Below are positions 7,695 to 16,906 of a stretch of DNA of 36,150 nucleotides, piece after piece (within the stretch, counting starts at the first letter, position 1; the number at the start of each line of letters is the position of its first letter). The translations under genes were made by a program, and so were the position numbers. Under the pieces are notes generated by a model. That model was not told the origin of the DNA. It saw nothing but the letters and a program-made list of their open reading frames with translations, and did not search any database. The stretch spans positions 1-36,150 of the forward strand of contig NZ_LFML01000010.1 in NCBI RefSeq assembly GCF_001044425.1. The letters run 5' to 3'. This DNA comes from Streptomyces roseus. GTDB lineage: Bacteria; Actinomycetota; Actinomycetes; Streptomycetales; Streptomycetaceae.

Positions 7695-7966
7695 TGAGCA
7701 CCGTCGCGCTGATGTGGGAGGCCCGGGCCGCGGACGGCCGGGGCAACGAACTGCTGGAATGGGCCCGTTCGCAGGTGCTGGAGCGCGAGCCCGTACGCCG
7801 TGAGCTGCTGCGGGCCGCGCAGGACCGGGTGCTGGTCGTCACCTGGTGGGAGGCGGCCGAGGGGCTGGCGGCGCAGCTGCCCGAACTCCCGGAGCCCGCA
7901 GCGGACTTGATTACCCGTCCGGTGCACCGCTGGCGGTTCGAGTCGGTGGAGACCAGCGGGACCTGA
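7694..7966 (+). CDS. Conserved small protein, 90 aa, function unknown
   Basis: Starts at ATG 7694, sharing ATGA with the tsaD stop, so it is translationally coupled to tsaD. The sequence (STVALMWEARAADGRGNELLEWARSQ, then RVLVVTWWEA and ITRPVHRWRFE) has the strand-helix-strand pattern of a small ferredoxin-like alpha/beta protein, comparable to antibiotic-biosynthesis-monooxygenase domains, but I see no catalytic motif. It has no signal peptide or membrane segment. Position suggests a link with tsaD expression only; no function can be assigned. Confidence 0.8.
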   Translation: MSTVALMWEARAADGRGNELLEWARSQVLEREPVRRELLRAAQDRVLVVTWWEAAEGLAAQLPELPEPAADLITRPVHRWRFESVETSGT

Positions 7967-8018
7967 CACACGAGGCGGGCTCCAGCGACTCGTGAGCGGG
8001 GCTCGGGCCCGCTGCCGT

Positions 8019-8024
8019 TATCGT
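8019..8024 (+). promoter_or_regulatory. Putative -10 box of the membrane protein gene at 8032
   Basis: TATCGT (TAnnnT) lies 7 nt before ATG 8032 but only 1 nt before the alternative ATG 8026. A leaderless transcript from this box would use 8032. Confidence 0.35.
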
Positions 8025-8031
8025 CATGAGC

Positions 8032-8667
8032 ATGCCTCGCCGTGACCTGCCGCCGCCCCCGCCCCCGGCCCACTTGCGCGACTGGCTGGACGAGAACGCC
8101 GTACGCGCCGACCGCGCCCGCTTCCTGAAGGACCTGGGCCGGCGCAGCCTGGGTCTGGGGCGGCTGCTGCTGCTCTGGGCCGTCGCCGCCGTCTTCGCGC
8201 TCGGCTGGTCCTTCGTCGCGATGGCGCTGATCTCCTTCGAGACGCCGGGCGACCCGCTCTCGTACCTCTTCGGCCTGATCTTCGGCCTGCTCGGCGCGGG
8301 CGTGCTGATCCCGGCGGGGTTCTGGTTCGCCCGGGGCGCCCGGCGCGACCGGCTGGTCCACCAGCTGCTGTGCGCCTGGGCCGAGTCGGACCGGGACCCG
8401 GCCGCCGACGCCGGGGTCCGCGCCCCCGGACTGAGCCTGACCTGGCTGCTGGCCTCCTTCGCGATGGGCGCGCTGGGGCTGTACGTGACCTTCGGGTCGG
8501 CGGCGTCGGCCCGCCCGGGCGTCACCACGTACGGGGAGATCACGTACTACATGGGCCTCGGCATGATCCTGTGGATCACCGGCCTGCTGGGCCTCGGCAA
8601 GGCCGGCGCGCACTACCGGTGGGCGGTGCGCGCCTTCCGCGGCGGCGGCGGCGCTACGGCGCGCTGA
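8032..8667 (+). CDS. Integral membrane protein, unknown function
   Basis: A 211-aa protein with a Pro-rich N-terminus (PRRDLPPPPPPAHLRDWLDEN) and about four transmembrane helices: GRLLLLWAVAAVFALGWSF, SYLFGLIFGLLGAGVLIPAG, a pair after a cytoplasmic loop starting near LTWLLASFAMGALGLYV, and YYMGLGMILWITGLLGL. I do not recognise a family, and no catalytic motif is visible. ATG 8032 is preferred over ATG 8026 because a TATCGT -10 box lies 7 nt before it. The 3' end overlaps the convergent methyltransferase gene by 14 nt, so the two genes can interfere by antisense transcription. Confidence 0.82.
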   Translation: MPRRDLPPPPPPAHLRDWLDENAVRADRARFLKDLGRRSLGLGRLLLLWAVAAVFALGWSFVAMALISFETPGDPLSYLFGLIFGLLGAGVLIPAGFWFARGARRDRLVHQLLCAWAESDRDPAADAGVRAPGLSLTWLLASFAMGALGLYVTFGSAASARPGVTTYGEITYYMGLGMILWITGLLGLGKAGAHYRWAVRAFRGGGGATAR

Positions 8668-9832
8668 CGGGAGCGCCGATCAGCATCGAGGGGGCGCCCG
8701 CGACCCGGGTGAGGAAGACGGTCGCGGAGTGCGGCCCCTGCGGCTTGACCTTCCTGCGCAGCTCCTCGGGCTCGATGGCCGACCCGCGCTTCTTCACGGT
8801 GAGGATGCCGACCCCGCGCTCGCGCAGCAGGGCCTTCAGCTTCTTGAGGCCGAAGGGCAGCACGTCGGTGATCTCGTACGCCGTGGCGTACGGGGTCGCG
8901 CGCAGCTCGTCGGCGGTGACGTACGCGATGGTCGGGTCGATGAGCCGGCCGCCCAGCTGCTCGGCCACCTCGGCGACGAGGTGGGCGCGGATCACGGCCC
9001 CGTCGGGCTCGTAGAGGTAGCGGCCGACCGGCCCGGCCACGGGGTCGGGCAGCGGATCGACGGTGTGCAGGGTGCGCGGGCCGGGCAGCAGGGTGGCGCG
9101 TACGGTGCCGGGCGCGGTCCCGAACCACAGCACGGCCTCCTTCACGTCCCCCTGGTCCGAGATCCACTCGGCCTCGGCCTCCGGCGGCACGGCCTCGTGC
9201 GGGATCCCGGGTGCGATCTTGACGGCCGCGTACTTGGCCGTACGGGCGGTCTCGACGGCCCACGACAGCGGCGGCGAGTAGCTCTCCGGGTCGAAGATCC
9301 GGCCGCGGCCGCCGCGCCGGGCGGGGTCGAGGAAGACGGCGTCGTACGCGGAGGTGTCCACCTCCGTCACGTCCGCCTCGACGACCTCGACGAGCTCGGC
9401 CAGCCCCAGGGCCTCGGCGTTGGCGCGGGCGACGGCGACGGTCAGCGGATCGCGGTCGACGGCCAGGACGCGGATGCCGGTCCGGGCCAGGGCGAGGGCG
9501 TCGCCGCCGATCCCGCAGCACAGGTCGGCGACGCTGCGCACGCCGAGCTCCGCGAGCCGTGCGCCCCGGTACGAGGCCACCGGGGCGCGGGTGGCCATCT
9601 CGCCGCCGCCGGGCGTGAAGTACATCCGGAACGCGTCCTCGGCGCCGAACTTCGCCACCGCGCGCTGCCGCAGCCGGGCCTGCCCGAGCGCTGCGGAGAC
9701 CAGCGCGGCCGGGTGCTCGCGGCGCAGCCGGGTGGCGACGGCGAGTTCCTCGGCGGGGTCGTGGTCGCGGAGGGAGTCGAGGAGGGCGCGGCCCTCGGGG
9801 GTGAGGAGCGCGGCGAAGTCTTCGGGGGTCAC
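8654..9832 (-). CDS. SAM-dependent methyltransferase with THUMP-like C-terminal domain
   Basis: Class I methyltransferase of 392 aa. An N-terminal helical region (1-95) precedes motif I VADLCCGIGGDALALA (residues 101-116), followed by VLAVDRDPLTVAVARANA and the catalytic-loop-like DAVFLDPARRGGRGR. The DPARR signature and the C-terminal region (about 310-380, ALLRERGVGILTVKKRGSAI) match actinobacterial proteins annotated with a THUMP-like domain, so the substrate is probably RNA; this is inference. The start is GTG 9832, with GGAGG immediately upstream and a GACAAT box just before that, an arrangement like that of the leaderless genes nearby. It converges with and overlaps the membrane protein gene at 8667. 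Confidence 0.88.
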   Translation of the reverse strand: MTPEDFAALLTPEGRALLDSLRDHDPAEELAVATRLRREHPAALVSAALGQARLRQRAVAKFGAEDAFRMYFTPGGGEMATRAPVASYRGARLAELGVRSVADLCCGIGGDALALARTGIRVLAVDRDPLTVAVARANAEALGLAELVEVVEADVTEVDTSAYDAVFLDPARRGGRGRIFDPESYSPPLSWAVETARTAKYAAVKIAPGIPHEAVPPEAEAEWISDQGDVKEAVLWFGTAPGTVRATLLPGPRTLHTVDPLPDPVAGPVGRYLYEPDGAVIRAHLVAEVAEQLGGRLIDPTIAYVTADELRATPYATAYEITDVLPFGLKKLKALLRERGVGILTVKKRGSAIEPEELRRKVKPQGPHSATVFLTRVAGAPSMLIGAPVSAP

Positions 9833-9951
9833 GCCTCCATTGTCGGCTCCCCCATCGGCGGGGGTGCGTGTGGGCCGGTCGGAGGAACGTGGCGGCCCGG
9901 TGCGAGGTGTCGTCCGGGAAGTGCGCGTGTCGGGTGCCAGGATGCGCTGCT

Positions 9952-10899
9952 ATGCAGCTAGTCGGACAAACGGAACATAAGACGCTTCATGGTCACCGGT
10001 CCGCGGTGGGTCCGCGCGGCCGCGTCGGGGTGGCACTGGCCGCACTGCTGGTCGCCGCCCTCGGAACGGGATGCGGCTCGGCCGCCGACACCGCGCCCGC
10101 CCGCAAGGGCGGCAAGGCCGCGGACGCACCCGCGGGCGCGGCGGGCGCGGTCGCGAACCCGGCCGAGCAGCAGAAGGCCGCCAGGCAGGCCGTGATCGCC
10201 GCGGCGAAGCGGTGGAAGCTGGCCAAGCCGCCCCTGGTCGCCCCGCCCGCCCCGAAGACGAAGCCGGAGATCACCACCCGCGAGGGCTTCGAGGTCGAGG
10301 GCCAGGACGACCTCCCGCCCGTCTTCACCACCGTCCCCACGGAGGACAAGGTCGTCTTCCTGACGATCGACGACGGCGCGGAGAAGGACCCCGAGTTCCT
10401 GAAGATGATGCAGGAGCTGAAGATCCCGTACACGGCGTTCCTCAGCGACTACCTCGTCCGCGACAACTACCCGTACTTCAAGCAGATGCAGGCAGCCGGC
10501 GTCTCGCTGAACAACCACACGCTCAACCACCGCTACATGCCGGCGCTCTCCTACGAGGAGCAGCACGAGGAGATCTGCGGGCAGCAGGACACGATCCAGA
10601 AGCAGTTCGGCAAGCGGCCGACGCTGTTCCGGCCGCCGTACGGCAACTACAACCAGGACACGCTGCGCGCGGCGAAGTCCTGCGGCATCAAGGCGGTCCC
10701 GCTGTGGAACGCGGAGGCCTTCGTGAACCGCATGGACTGGCGGGAATGGGACCGGGACCTCCACCCTGGAGACATCATCCTGACCCATTTCCGAGGGCGG
10801 GAGGACTGGAAGGGAACCATGCCTGACATGATCCGTCATGTCATGAAGACCGTCACGGACAAGGGGTACGCCGTGGCCCGCCTGGAGGACTACTTGTGA
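9952..10899 (+). CDS. Exported polysaccharide deacetylase (NodB family), copy 1
   Basis: Carbohydrate esterase family 4 protein, 315 aa from ATG 9952, acting outside the membrane. After a basic N-terminus comes a hydrophobic segment (RVGVALAALLVAALGTGCGS). The Cys in LGTGC could be lipid-modified, although Gly at position -3 is not ideal. The NodB domain has TIDDGAEKDPEF (metal-binding Asp pair), NNHTLNHRY (HxxxH metal ligands), FRPPYGNYN and LHPGDIILTHF. All catalytic motifs appear present, with Ile instead of Phe in the first. The substrate (peptidoglycan or other N-acetylated glycan) cannot be told. The stop overlaps the start of copy 2 by 4 nt, and the two proteins are clear paralogues. 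AGGA lies about 10 nt before the start. Confidence 0.88.
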   Translation: MQLVGQTEHKTLHGHRSAVGPRGRVGVALAALLVAALGTGCGSAADTAPARKGGKAADAPAGAAGAVANPAEQQKAARQAVIAAAKRWKLAKPPLVAPPAPKTKPEITTREGFEVEGQDDLPPVFTTVPTEDKVVFLTIDDGAEKDPEFLKMMQELKIPYTAFLSDYLVRDNYPYFKQMQAAGVSLNNHTLNHRYMPALSYEEQHEEICGQQDTIQKQFGKRPTLFRPPYGNYNQDTLRAAKSCGIKAVPLWNAEAFVNRMDWREWDRDLHPGDIILTHFRGREDWKGTMPDMIRHVMKTVTDKGYAVARLEDYL

Positions 10900-11759
10900 G
10901 GTACGCGCGCCGGTTGACGACCGCAACGCTGGCGGCCGGCGCGCTCGCGCTGTCCCTGGCGGGGTGCGGGGACAGCGTGGACCCGGTCGAGAGGCTGGGT
11001 ACCAAGACACCCCAGGCGGCGCAGCCGACGGCGACTGCGCCGCCGTCCCCGTCGGGCGTGCCGGGGGACGAGGCGTACAAGAAGTGGGGCCTGAAGGCCC
11101 CCCTGGAATTCGCCCCGAAGCCGGCGCAGAAGCCCGCGCCGGCCCCGGCGGACCCGGGCAAGGCCAAGGTGGTGGACCGAATACCCGTCCAGCCCACCGA
11201 CAAGGTCGTCTTCCTGACCTTCGACGACGGCGCGGAGAAGGATCCCGAGTTCCTGAAGATGGCGGCCGACCTCAAGCTGCCGATCAGCATGTTCCTGACG
11301 GACAACATCGCCTCGTCGGACTACGGGCACTTCGAGAAGCTCCGCGACAACGGCTCCGGCAGCACGATCAACAACCACACCCTGACGCACCCGAACCTGC
11401 GGACCCGGCCCTTCGCGGCGCAGAAGAAGGAGATATGCGGCCAGCAGGAGCGCCTGGAGAAGCGCTTCGGCACCAAGCCGGTCCGCTTCCGCCCGCCGTA
11501 CGGCAACTACAACGACGACACCCTCAGGGCCGCCTCCGAATGCGGGATATCGCAGGTGATCCTGTGGCGCGTGTCGATGCAGATCAACAACTTCCAGTAC
11601 GCCGAGGGCTCAGCCCTCAAGCCGGGCGACATCATCCTGGCCCACTTCCGCGGCCCCTCCGAACTCAAGGGCTCGACGGAAATCCAGATGACGACCCGCA
11701 TGCTCCAGCGCATCCAGGAGCAGGGCTACCGCATAGGCCGCCTGGAGGACTACCTCTAG
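10896..11759 (+). CDS. Polysaccharide deacetylase lipoprotein (NodB family), copy 2
   Basis: A 287-aa paralogue of the upstream gene. The signal peptide RRLTTATLAAGALALSLAGC ends in a textbook lipobox (SLAGC), so the mature protein is predicted to be lipid-anchored on the outer face of the membrane. A Pro/Ala-rich linker (about residues 30-95) leads to the NodB domain with TFDDGAEKDPEF, NNHTLTHPN, RFRPPYGNYN and LKPGDIILAHF. The catalytic Asp-Asp and HxxxH metal ligands are intact. GTG 10896 overlaps the previous stop as GTGA, so the pair is translationally coupled. Near-identical sequence blocks around each motif point to tandem duplication followed by divergence of linker and signal peptide. 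Confidence 0.9.
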   Translation: MRYARRLTTATLAAGALALSLAGCGDSVDPVERLGTKTPQAAQPTATAPPSPSGVPGDEAYKKWGLKAPLEFAPKPAQKPAPAPADPGKAKVVDRIPVQPTDKVVFLTFDDGAEKDPEFLKMAADLKLPISMFLTDNIASSDYGHFEKLRDNGSGSTINNHTLTHPNLRTRPFAAQKKEICGQQERLEKRFGTKPVRFRPPYGNYNDDTLRAASECGISQVILWRVSMQINNFQYAEGSALKPGDIILAHFRGPSELKGSTEIQMTTRMLQRIQEQGYRIGRLEDYL

Positions 11760-11785
11760 CCGTGGCGGCAGCCTTTGGGCCGTCC

Positions 11786-11802
11786 GCACCGCTCGCCGGT
11801 GC
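11786..11802. terminator. Stem-loop between convergent genes
   Basis: GCACCG, loop CTCGC, CGGTGC: a 6-bp perfect stem in the 48-bp gap between the deacetylase pair and the leftward SEDS gene. It is symmetrical and could terminate both transcripts, but it is short and has no U-tract. Confidence 0.35.
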
Positions 11803-11807
11803 GCTCC

Positions 11808-13181
11808 TCAGGCCCGAGCCGCCGGCGCCACCACCGGGGTGATCGTCGTCTCCGCCGGGCCGCGGGCGTCCGCCTCGCGCTGGCGTTCCGCGCTGTCGCT
11901 GATGCGGAGGAGGAGGGCGATCATGATCCAGTTGGCGAGGAGGGAAGAGCCGCCCTTCGCCAGGAACGGCAGCGCCTTGCCCGTCAGCGGGATCAGGCCC
12001 GTCACCCCGCCCGCGACCACGAAGACCTGGAGCGCCAGCGCCGCCGACAGGCCCACCGCCAGCAGCTTCCCGAACGGGTCCCGGGCGCCCAGCGCCATCC
12101 GCAGCCCCCGCTGGACCAGCAGCGCGTACAGGAGGAGCACCGCCATGACCCCGGCCAGCCCGAGCTCCTCGCCCACCGTGGTCAGGATGAAGTCGCTGCG
12201 CCCGGCGAAGCCGATCAGCTCCGGGTGCCCCATCCCCAGCCCCGTCCCGGACATGCCGCCGGTGCCGAAGCTGAACAGGGCCTGCGCGGACTGGTCCGAG
12301 ATGACCCCCGGCGGCCGCTCCTTCCAGTAGTACGAGAGCGGCTCCAGCCACGCCGCCACGCGCCCCTTGACGTGCGGCTCCGTCGAGCCCACCACGAAGG
12401 CCCCGACCCCCGCCATGAGCAGGCCCGTCACGATCCAGCTGGTGCGCTCGGTGGCGACGTACAGCATCACCACGAAAACACCGAAGAAGATCAGCGACGT
12501 GCCCAGGTCCCGTTCGAAGACGAGCACCAGCAGCGACACGATCCACACCGTGATGATCGGCCCGAGCTGGCGCATCGGCGGCAGCCGCATCCCGAGGAAC
12601 TTCCGGCCCGTCAGGGCGAGCGAATCGCGGTGGATGACCAGGTAGCCCGCGAAGAAGATCGCGATCATGATCTTCACGAACTCGCCCGGCTGGAGCGAGA
12701 ACCCGAACAGGATGATCCAGCGCTTCGCGCCGTACGTGTCCGCACCGAAGAAGGCCGGCGCGATCAGCAGCACCAGCGCGACCACCATCGTGATGTAGAT
12801 GAACCGCTGGAGCAGCCGGTGGTCGCGCAGCAGCGCCACCACCGCCAGGCAGGCGGCCACGCCGATCACCGTCCACAGCAGCTGCCCCGGCGCGTTCGCG
12901 TCGCCGCCGTACCGCGCGATGTACGACTGGTCCAGCCGGTGCAGCAGCACCAGCCCCAGCCCCGACAGCAGCATGGCCACCGGGAGGATCAGCGGATCCG
13001 CGTACGCGGCGAACCGGCGCACGCCCAAGTGCCCCACCAGTGCCAGCAGCGTCATGCTCATCGTGAAGCCGGTGAGGTTGGCGGGCAGCTCGCCGTTCAT
13101 CGCCAGGCCGGCGCTCACGTGCCCGAAGACGGTGAGGGCGACGACGAAGACGAGGAGCAGCGCCTCGGTGCGGCGGCGCAC
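11808..13181 (-). CDS. SEDS-family peptidoglycan glycosyltransferase (FtsW/RodA/SpoVE)
   Basis: Polytopic membrane glycosyltransferase that polymerises lipid II, 457 aa, about ten transmembrane helices. Family motifs: KRWIILFGFSLQPGEFVKI, FERDLGTSLIFFG, GRSDFILTTVGEELGLAG (with the catalytic Asp of SEDS proteins) and the C-terminal LTGKALPFLAKGGSSLL. The chosen start is GTG 13181 (VRRRTEALLLVFVVAL), 20 nt after the LCP stop, so the two are probably cotranscribed; other starts are possible because no clear Shine-Dalgarno is seen. No penicillin-binding protein gene is adjacent, unlike the usual rodA-pbpA or ftsW loci, so its partner transpeptidase is encoded elsewhere. I cannot tell whether it serves elongation, division or sporulation. 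Confidence 0.92.
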   Translation of the reverse strand: MRRRTEALLLVFVVALTVFGHVSAGLAMNGELPANLTGFTMSMTLLALVGHLGVRRFAAYADPLILPVAMLLSGLGLVLLHRLDQSYIARYGGDANAPGQLLWTVIGVAACLAVVALLRDHRLLQRFIYITMVVALVLLIAPAFFGADTYGAKRWIILFGFSLQPGEFVKIMIAIFFAGYLVIHRDSLALTGRKFLGMRLPPMRQLGPIITVWIVSLLVLVFERDLGTSLIFFGVFVVMLYVATERTSWIVTGLLMAGVGAFVVGSTEPHVKGRVAAWLEPLSYYWKERPPGVISDQSAQALFSFGTGGMSGTGLGMGHPELIGFAGRSDFILTTVGEELGLAGVMAVLLLYALLVQRGLRMALGARDPFGKLLAVGLSAALALQVFVVAGGVTGLIPLTGKALPFLAKGGSSLLANWIMIALLLRISDSAERQREADARGPAETTITPVVAPAARA

Positions 13182-13201
13182 GCCGGCCGTCGTCAGCGGC
13201 C

Positions 13202-14464
13202 TCAGTCCACGCACGGAACGCCGCCGCCGTCGATGGCGGGGGCGGGGCCGCCCGCGCCCGCCGAGGGGGTGGAAGCCGTCCCCGAAGACTCCCCGGCAGA
13301 CGCCTCCGCAGACGCCCCGGGTGACGTCCCCGGCGCGTCGCTCGGGCCCGCGCCCGGGCTCGGAGCGGACGCGGAGGCGGAAGCCCCCGGTCCGATCTGC
13401 TCGGCAATGAGGCGCTTTATCTTCATATCGTCTACGACGTTTATGTCCTCTCCATGGTTCCTGCCGAACCGCTCGACGGGCAGTGTCGTGAACGACACTT
13501 TTCCGCCGGACAGGTTCTTCGCCTGCTTCACGAACGACAGCAGGTCCCAGCCGGCATCCGTCACGACGTCCTGTTTCGCGGCCTCGATCAGCTTCATCAG
13601 CTTCACCGGATCCGTGAAGGTCCCGGCCGAGTTCAGCTTCTGCGTGGCCCCGGCCAAAAAGGCCTGCTGCCGCTTCGTCCGGTCCAGATCGCCCCGCTCC
13701 AGGCCGTGCCGCTGCCGTACGAAGGCCAGGGACTGCCGCCCGTTCAGGCTCTGGCGGCCCGCCGGGAAGTCGGCGCCCGAGTACGTGTCCCGCACCGGCC
13801 GCTTCAGACACACCGGTACGCCGCCCAGCGCCTCCGCCAGGTGGTGGAAACCGGCCAGGTTGAGTTCGGCGAAGTGATCGATCGGAACGCCCAGGAAGTT
13901 CCGCACCGTCTCGATCTGCGCCCTGCGGCCGGCCTCCCGCCCCTCGCGCTCCAGCTGCCTCCGGTCCTTGACCCCCTGGCCCGAGAGCCGGTCCTCCTCC
14001 TTGGCCTTCGCCAGCCCGTACGCCTTCTTGATCTTGTCCTTGCCCTGCCCCGGGATGTCGACGAAGTCGTCGCGCGGGACCGAGAAGGCCTTCGCCCGGC
14101 TGCCGTCACCGGGGACGTGGAGCAGGATCAGCGTGTTCGCGTTGTAGCCGCCGATGTCGGAACCGCCGGCGTGCAGTGCGTCGAGGACCTCCGCCGGCAG
14201 CTCCTCGCCGTTCTGGTCGCGGCGGCTGTCCAGGCCCATCAGCAGCACGTTGGTGTCGCCGTACTCCGACTTCTCGGCGCCCTCCAGGGCCCGGGAGCTG
14301 CCGATGCCGGCGGCGAGGTCCCGGTACACGTACCAGGCGCCCGCGGCCGCCGTCACCGCCAGCGCGCAGACGGCCACGAGCAGGGTGCGGGCGATGCGGC
14401 GGGGGCGGGGCCGCCGACGGGGCCGGCGGGCGGGGTGGCTGGTCTTCCTCCGGTGCGCGCTCAT
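13202..14464 (-). CDS. LytR-CpsA-Psr (LCP) family cell-wall ligase
   Basis: LCP proteins attach teichoic-acid-like or other polymers from a lipid carrier to peptidoglycan. The 420-aa protein has a very basic cytoplasmic N-terminus, one transmembrane helix (about residues 27-46) and an external LCP domain. Key motifs are DTNVLLMGLDSRRDQ, AFSVPRDDFVDIPGQGKDKI (conserved Arg-Asp), KKAYGLA and GRQSLAFVRQRHG with the catalytic arginines. The C-terminal 80 residues are Ser/Ala/Gly/Pro-rich, a flexible wall-spanning tail ending with a Cys (GVPCVD). ATG 14464 is used. It lies 57 nt downstream of the sensor kinase stop and just upstream of the SEDS gene. Three TTCAG-type repeats precede the start. Confidence 0.93.
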   Translation of the reverse strand: MSAHRRKTSHPARRPRRRPRPRRIARTLLVAVCALAVTAAAGAWYVYRDLAAGIGSSRALEGAEKSEYGDTNVLLMGLDSRRDQNGEELPAEVLDALHAGGSDIGGYNANTLILLHVPGDGSRAKAFSVPRDDFVDIPGQGKDKIKKAYGLAKAKEEDRLSGQGVKDRRQLEREGREAGRRAQIETVRNFLGVPIDHFAELNLAGFHHLAEALGGVPVCLKRPVRDTYSGADFPAGRQSLNGRQSLAFVRQRHGLERGDLDRTKRQQAFLAGATQKLNSAGTFTDPVKLMKLIEAAKQDVVTDAGWDLLSFVKQAKNLSGGKVSFTTLPVERFGRNHGEDINVVDDMKIKRLIAEQIGPGASASASAPSPGAGPSDAPGTSPGASAEASAGESSGTASTPSAGAGGPAPAIDGGGVPCVD

Positions 14465-14489
14465 GCCACTCGATGGTGGGGGAGGGGCG

Positions 14490-14516
14490 CTGAAGGAATC
14501 CTGAGAGACCTGAAGG
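14490..14516 (-). promoter_or_regulatory. TTCAG-type direct repeats upstream of the LCP gene
   Basis: Read on the minus strand, this stretch contains TTCAG, CTCAG and TTCAG at roughly 9- and 11-bp spacing, with CCTTCAG at each end. OmpR-class response regulators usually bind tandem repeats of about this period, and such a regulator is encoded just upstream in the same direction. This is suggestive only. Confidence 0.35.
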
Positions 14517-14521
14517 GGCGT

Positions 14522-15941
14522 TCAGGACCCGGCGGACCGGGCCGGCCGCGGCCCGCCGGCCGCCGCGCGCGGGCCGCCGACCGGCACGCGCAGGACGAAG
14601 CGGATGCCGCGGCCGCCGCCCGCCCGGGGCGCGAGCGCCCGCGCCTCGCCGCCGTGCGCTCGGGCCGTCTCGCGGACGATGGCCAGGCCGAGCCCCGTAC
14701 CGCCGCCCGCGCGCCCGCGGTCCGCGTCCAGGCGCACGAAGCGCTCGAAGACCCGGTCGCGGTCCTGCGCGGGGATGCCGGGGCCGTCGTCCTCGACCTC
14801 CAGCACCGCCCAGCCGCCGTCCGCGGGCTCGCTGGCCGCCCGTACGACGACCCCCGTACGGGCGTGCCGCAGCGCGTTGTCCACCAGGTTGGCCAGCGCC
14901 CGCTCCAGCCGCGCCGGATCCCCGGCCGCCGGTACGGGAGCCCGCGCGTCCAGCCGGAGCGGGACCCGGGGCTCCGGGCGCCGGGCCAGGTCCTCCGCGG
15001 CCAGCAGCGCCAGGTCCACCGGCTCGGTGCGGGGTACGGGGCCGCCGTCGAGCCGGGCGAGCAGCAGCAGGTCCGCGGCGATGCGCTGGAGCCGCTCGGT
15101 ATCGGCCAGGGCGGCCGCCACCGACTCCCGGTCGGGGCGGTCCTGGGCCAGCGCCACTTCCAGCCGGGACCGGACGGCGGCCAGCGGATTGCGCAGCTCG
15201 TGCGAGGCGTCGGCGGTGAACTGCCGCTGCCGGGCGTCGGATCGCTCCAGCCGGTCGAGCGTGTCGTTGACGGTCCGGGCCAGCTGGGCGATCTCGTCCG
15301 CCCCGCCGGGGTCCGGAACCCGGCGGTCCAGCTCGCTGGCGGTGACCGCCGCGAGCTCGGTGCGGATCGCGGTGACCGGGCGCAGGGCGTGCCCCGTCAC
15401 CCACCGGGCCAGGGCCGCCGCGAAGCCGATCAGCGGGGGCGCGCCGGCGAGCAGGCCGAGGGCGATGGCGCCGGTCGCGTCGTCCACGTCGCCGAGCACG
15501 GTCACGGCGTACACCTCGTGCCCGCCCGGCGCCTGGACCGCGACGACCGCGCGCCGTTCCGCGCCGGGGTGCGCGGGCGCGAGGACGGCGGAGCGGGAGT
15601 CCTCGCCGGAGGCGGTGGGCGGCGGCGGGCGCAGGCCGCCGAGGTCGGGGGCGTCGGCGAGGTCCCCGGTGGAGGCGACGGTCCGCCCGTGCGCGTCCCG
15701 TACGAGGACCAGGTCGACCCCGCTCTCCGGCGCGGGCAGCCGCCCGCCGGGGAAGGCGTGCCCTTCGAGCTGGGCGGCCACCTTGCGGGCGGCCAGCTCG
15801 GTGCGGCCGGTGGTGTTGTCGAGCAGGTTGGCCCGCAGCAGGGCGTACAGCCACAGCCCGCCGGCGCCGAGTACCGCGGCCATGGCGAGGGCGGCGGCCA
15901 GCGCGGCGCGGCGCCGGAGCGGGCCCGAGCTCGTCCTGGCC

Positions 15942-15949
<8 letters not shown>
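14522..15949 (-). CDS. Two-component sensor histidine kinase
   Basis: A 475-aa membrane histidine kinase. Transmembrane helix 1 is at about residues 15-38 and helix 2 at 158-180, enclosing an external sensor region of some 120 residues. A HAMP linker (181-235) leads to the H-box ADASHELRNPLAAVR with phospho-acceptor H250, then the N-box NLVDNALRHA, G1 DDGPGIP and G2 GTGLGLAIVRETARAHGG. All ATP-binding motifs are intact. The GTG start at 15949 overlaps the response regulator stop by 8 nt, so the two are coupled translationally. The stimulus is unknown; the downstream LCP and SEDS genes suggest a role in envelope control. I do not recognise it as a named pair. Confidence 0.93.
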
Positions 15950-16628
<679 letters not shown>

Positions 16629-16734
16629 CCCGCAACCCTCACATACCGCCCACCGCGCCCGGGGGGCCGGGTCGCGAGGAGGGCACCGCGGGCCCGGGGA
16701 AACACCCCCGATCCGGACCACCCGGGGGAGCGTG

Positions 16735-16761
16735 TTGGCACTCCGCTTGACCGAGTGCTAA
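16735..16761. promoter_or_regulatory. CIRCE operator 1 (HrcA site)
   Basis: TTGGCACTC, nine bases (CGCTTGACC), GAGTGCTAA: a near-perfect match to the CIRCE consensus TTAGCACTC-N9-GAGTGCTAA bound by the heat-shock repressor HrcA. The spacer contains the -35 box of the groES promoter, so bound HrcA would block polymerase directly. Confidence 0.93.
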
Positions 16762-16776
16762 TCACCGGAATAGTCT
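16747..16776 (+). promoter_or_regulatory. groES-groEL1 promoter
   Basis: -35 TTGACC (16747-16752), 18-nt spacer, -10 TAGTCT (16771-16776): a housekeeping-sigma-type promoter. The predicted start near 16783 falls in CIRCE 2, giving a leader of about 120 nt. Confidence 0.75.
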
Positions 16777-16781
16777 CGCAC

Positions 16782-16808
16782 CTGGCACTCACCCCCGGTG
16801 AGTGCCAA
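16782..16808. promoter_or_regulatory. CIRCE operator 2 (HrcA site)
   Basis: CTGGCACTC, nine bases (ACCCCCGGT), GAGTGCCAA. It lies 47 bp (centre to centre) downstream of CIRCE 1, overlapping the predicted transcription start. As RNA it could form a 5' stem-loop in the groES leader. Confidence 0.9.
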
Positions 16809-16906
16809 CACAGCGACGGGCAGGTCCGGCACCCGCGACGACGGATCCACCTGGTCGCCACCCAGACAGTTAGCCCCGTGAGATCTCCGAAGGGGGAGGT
16901 CGGATC

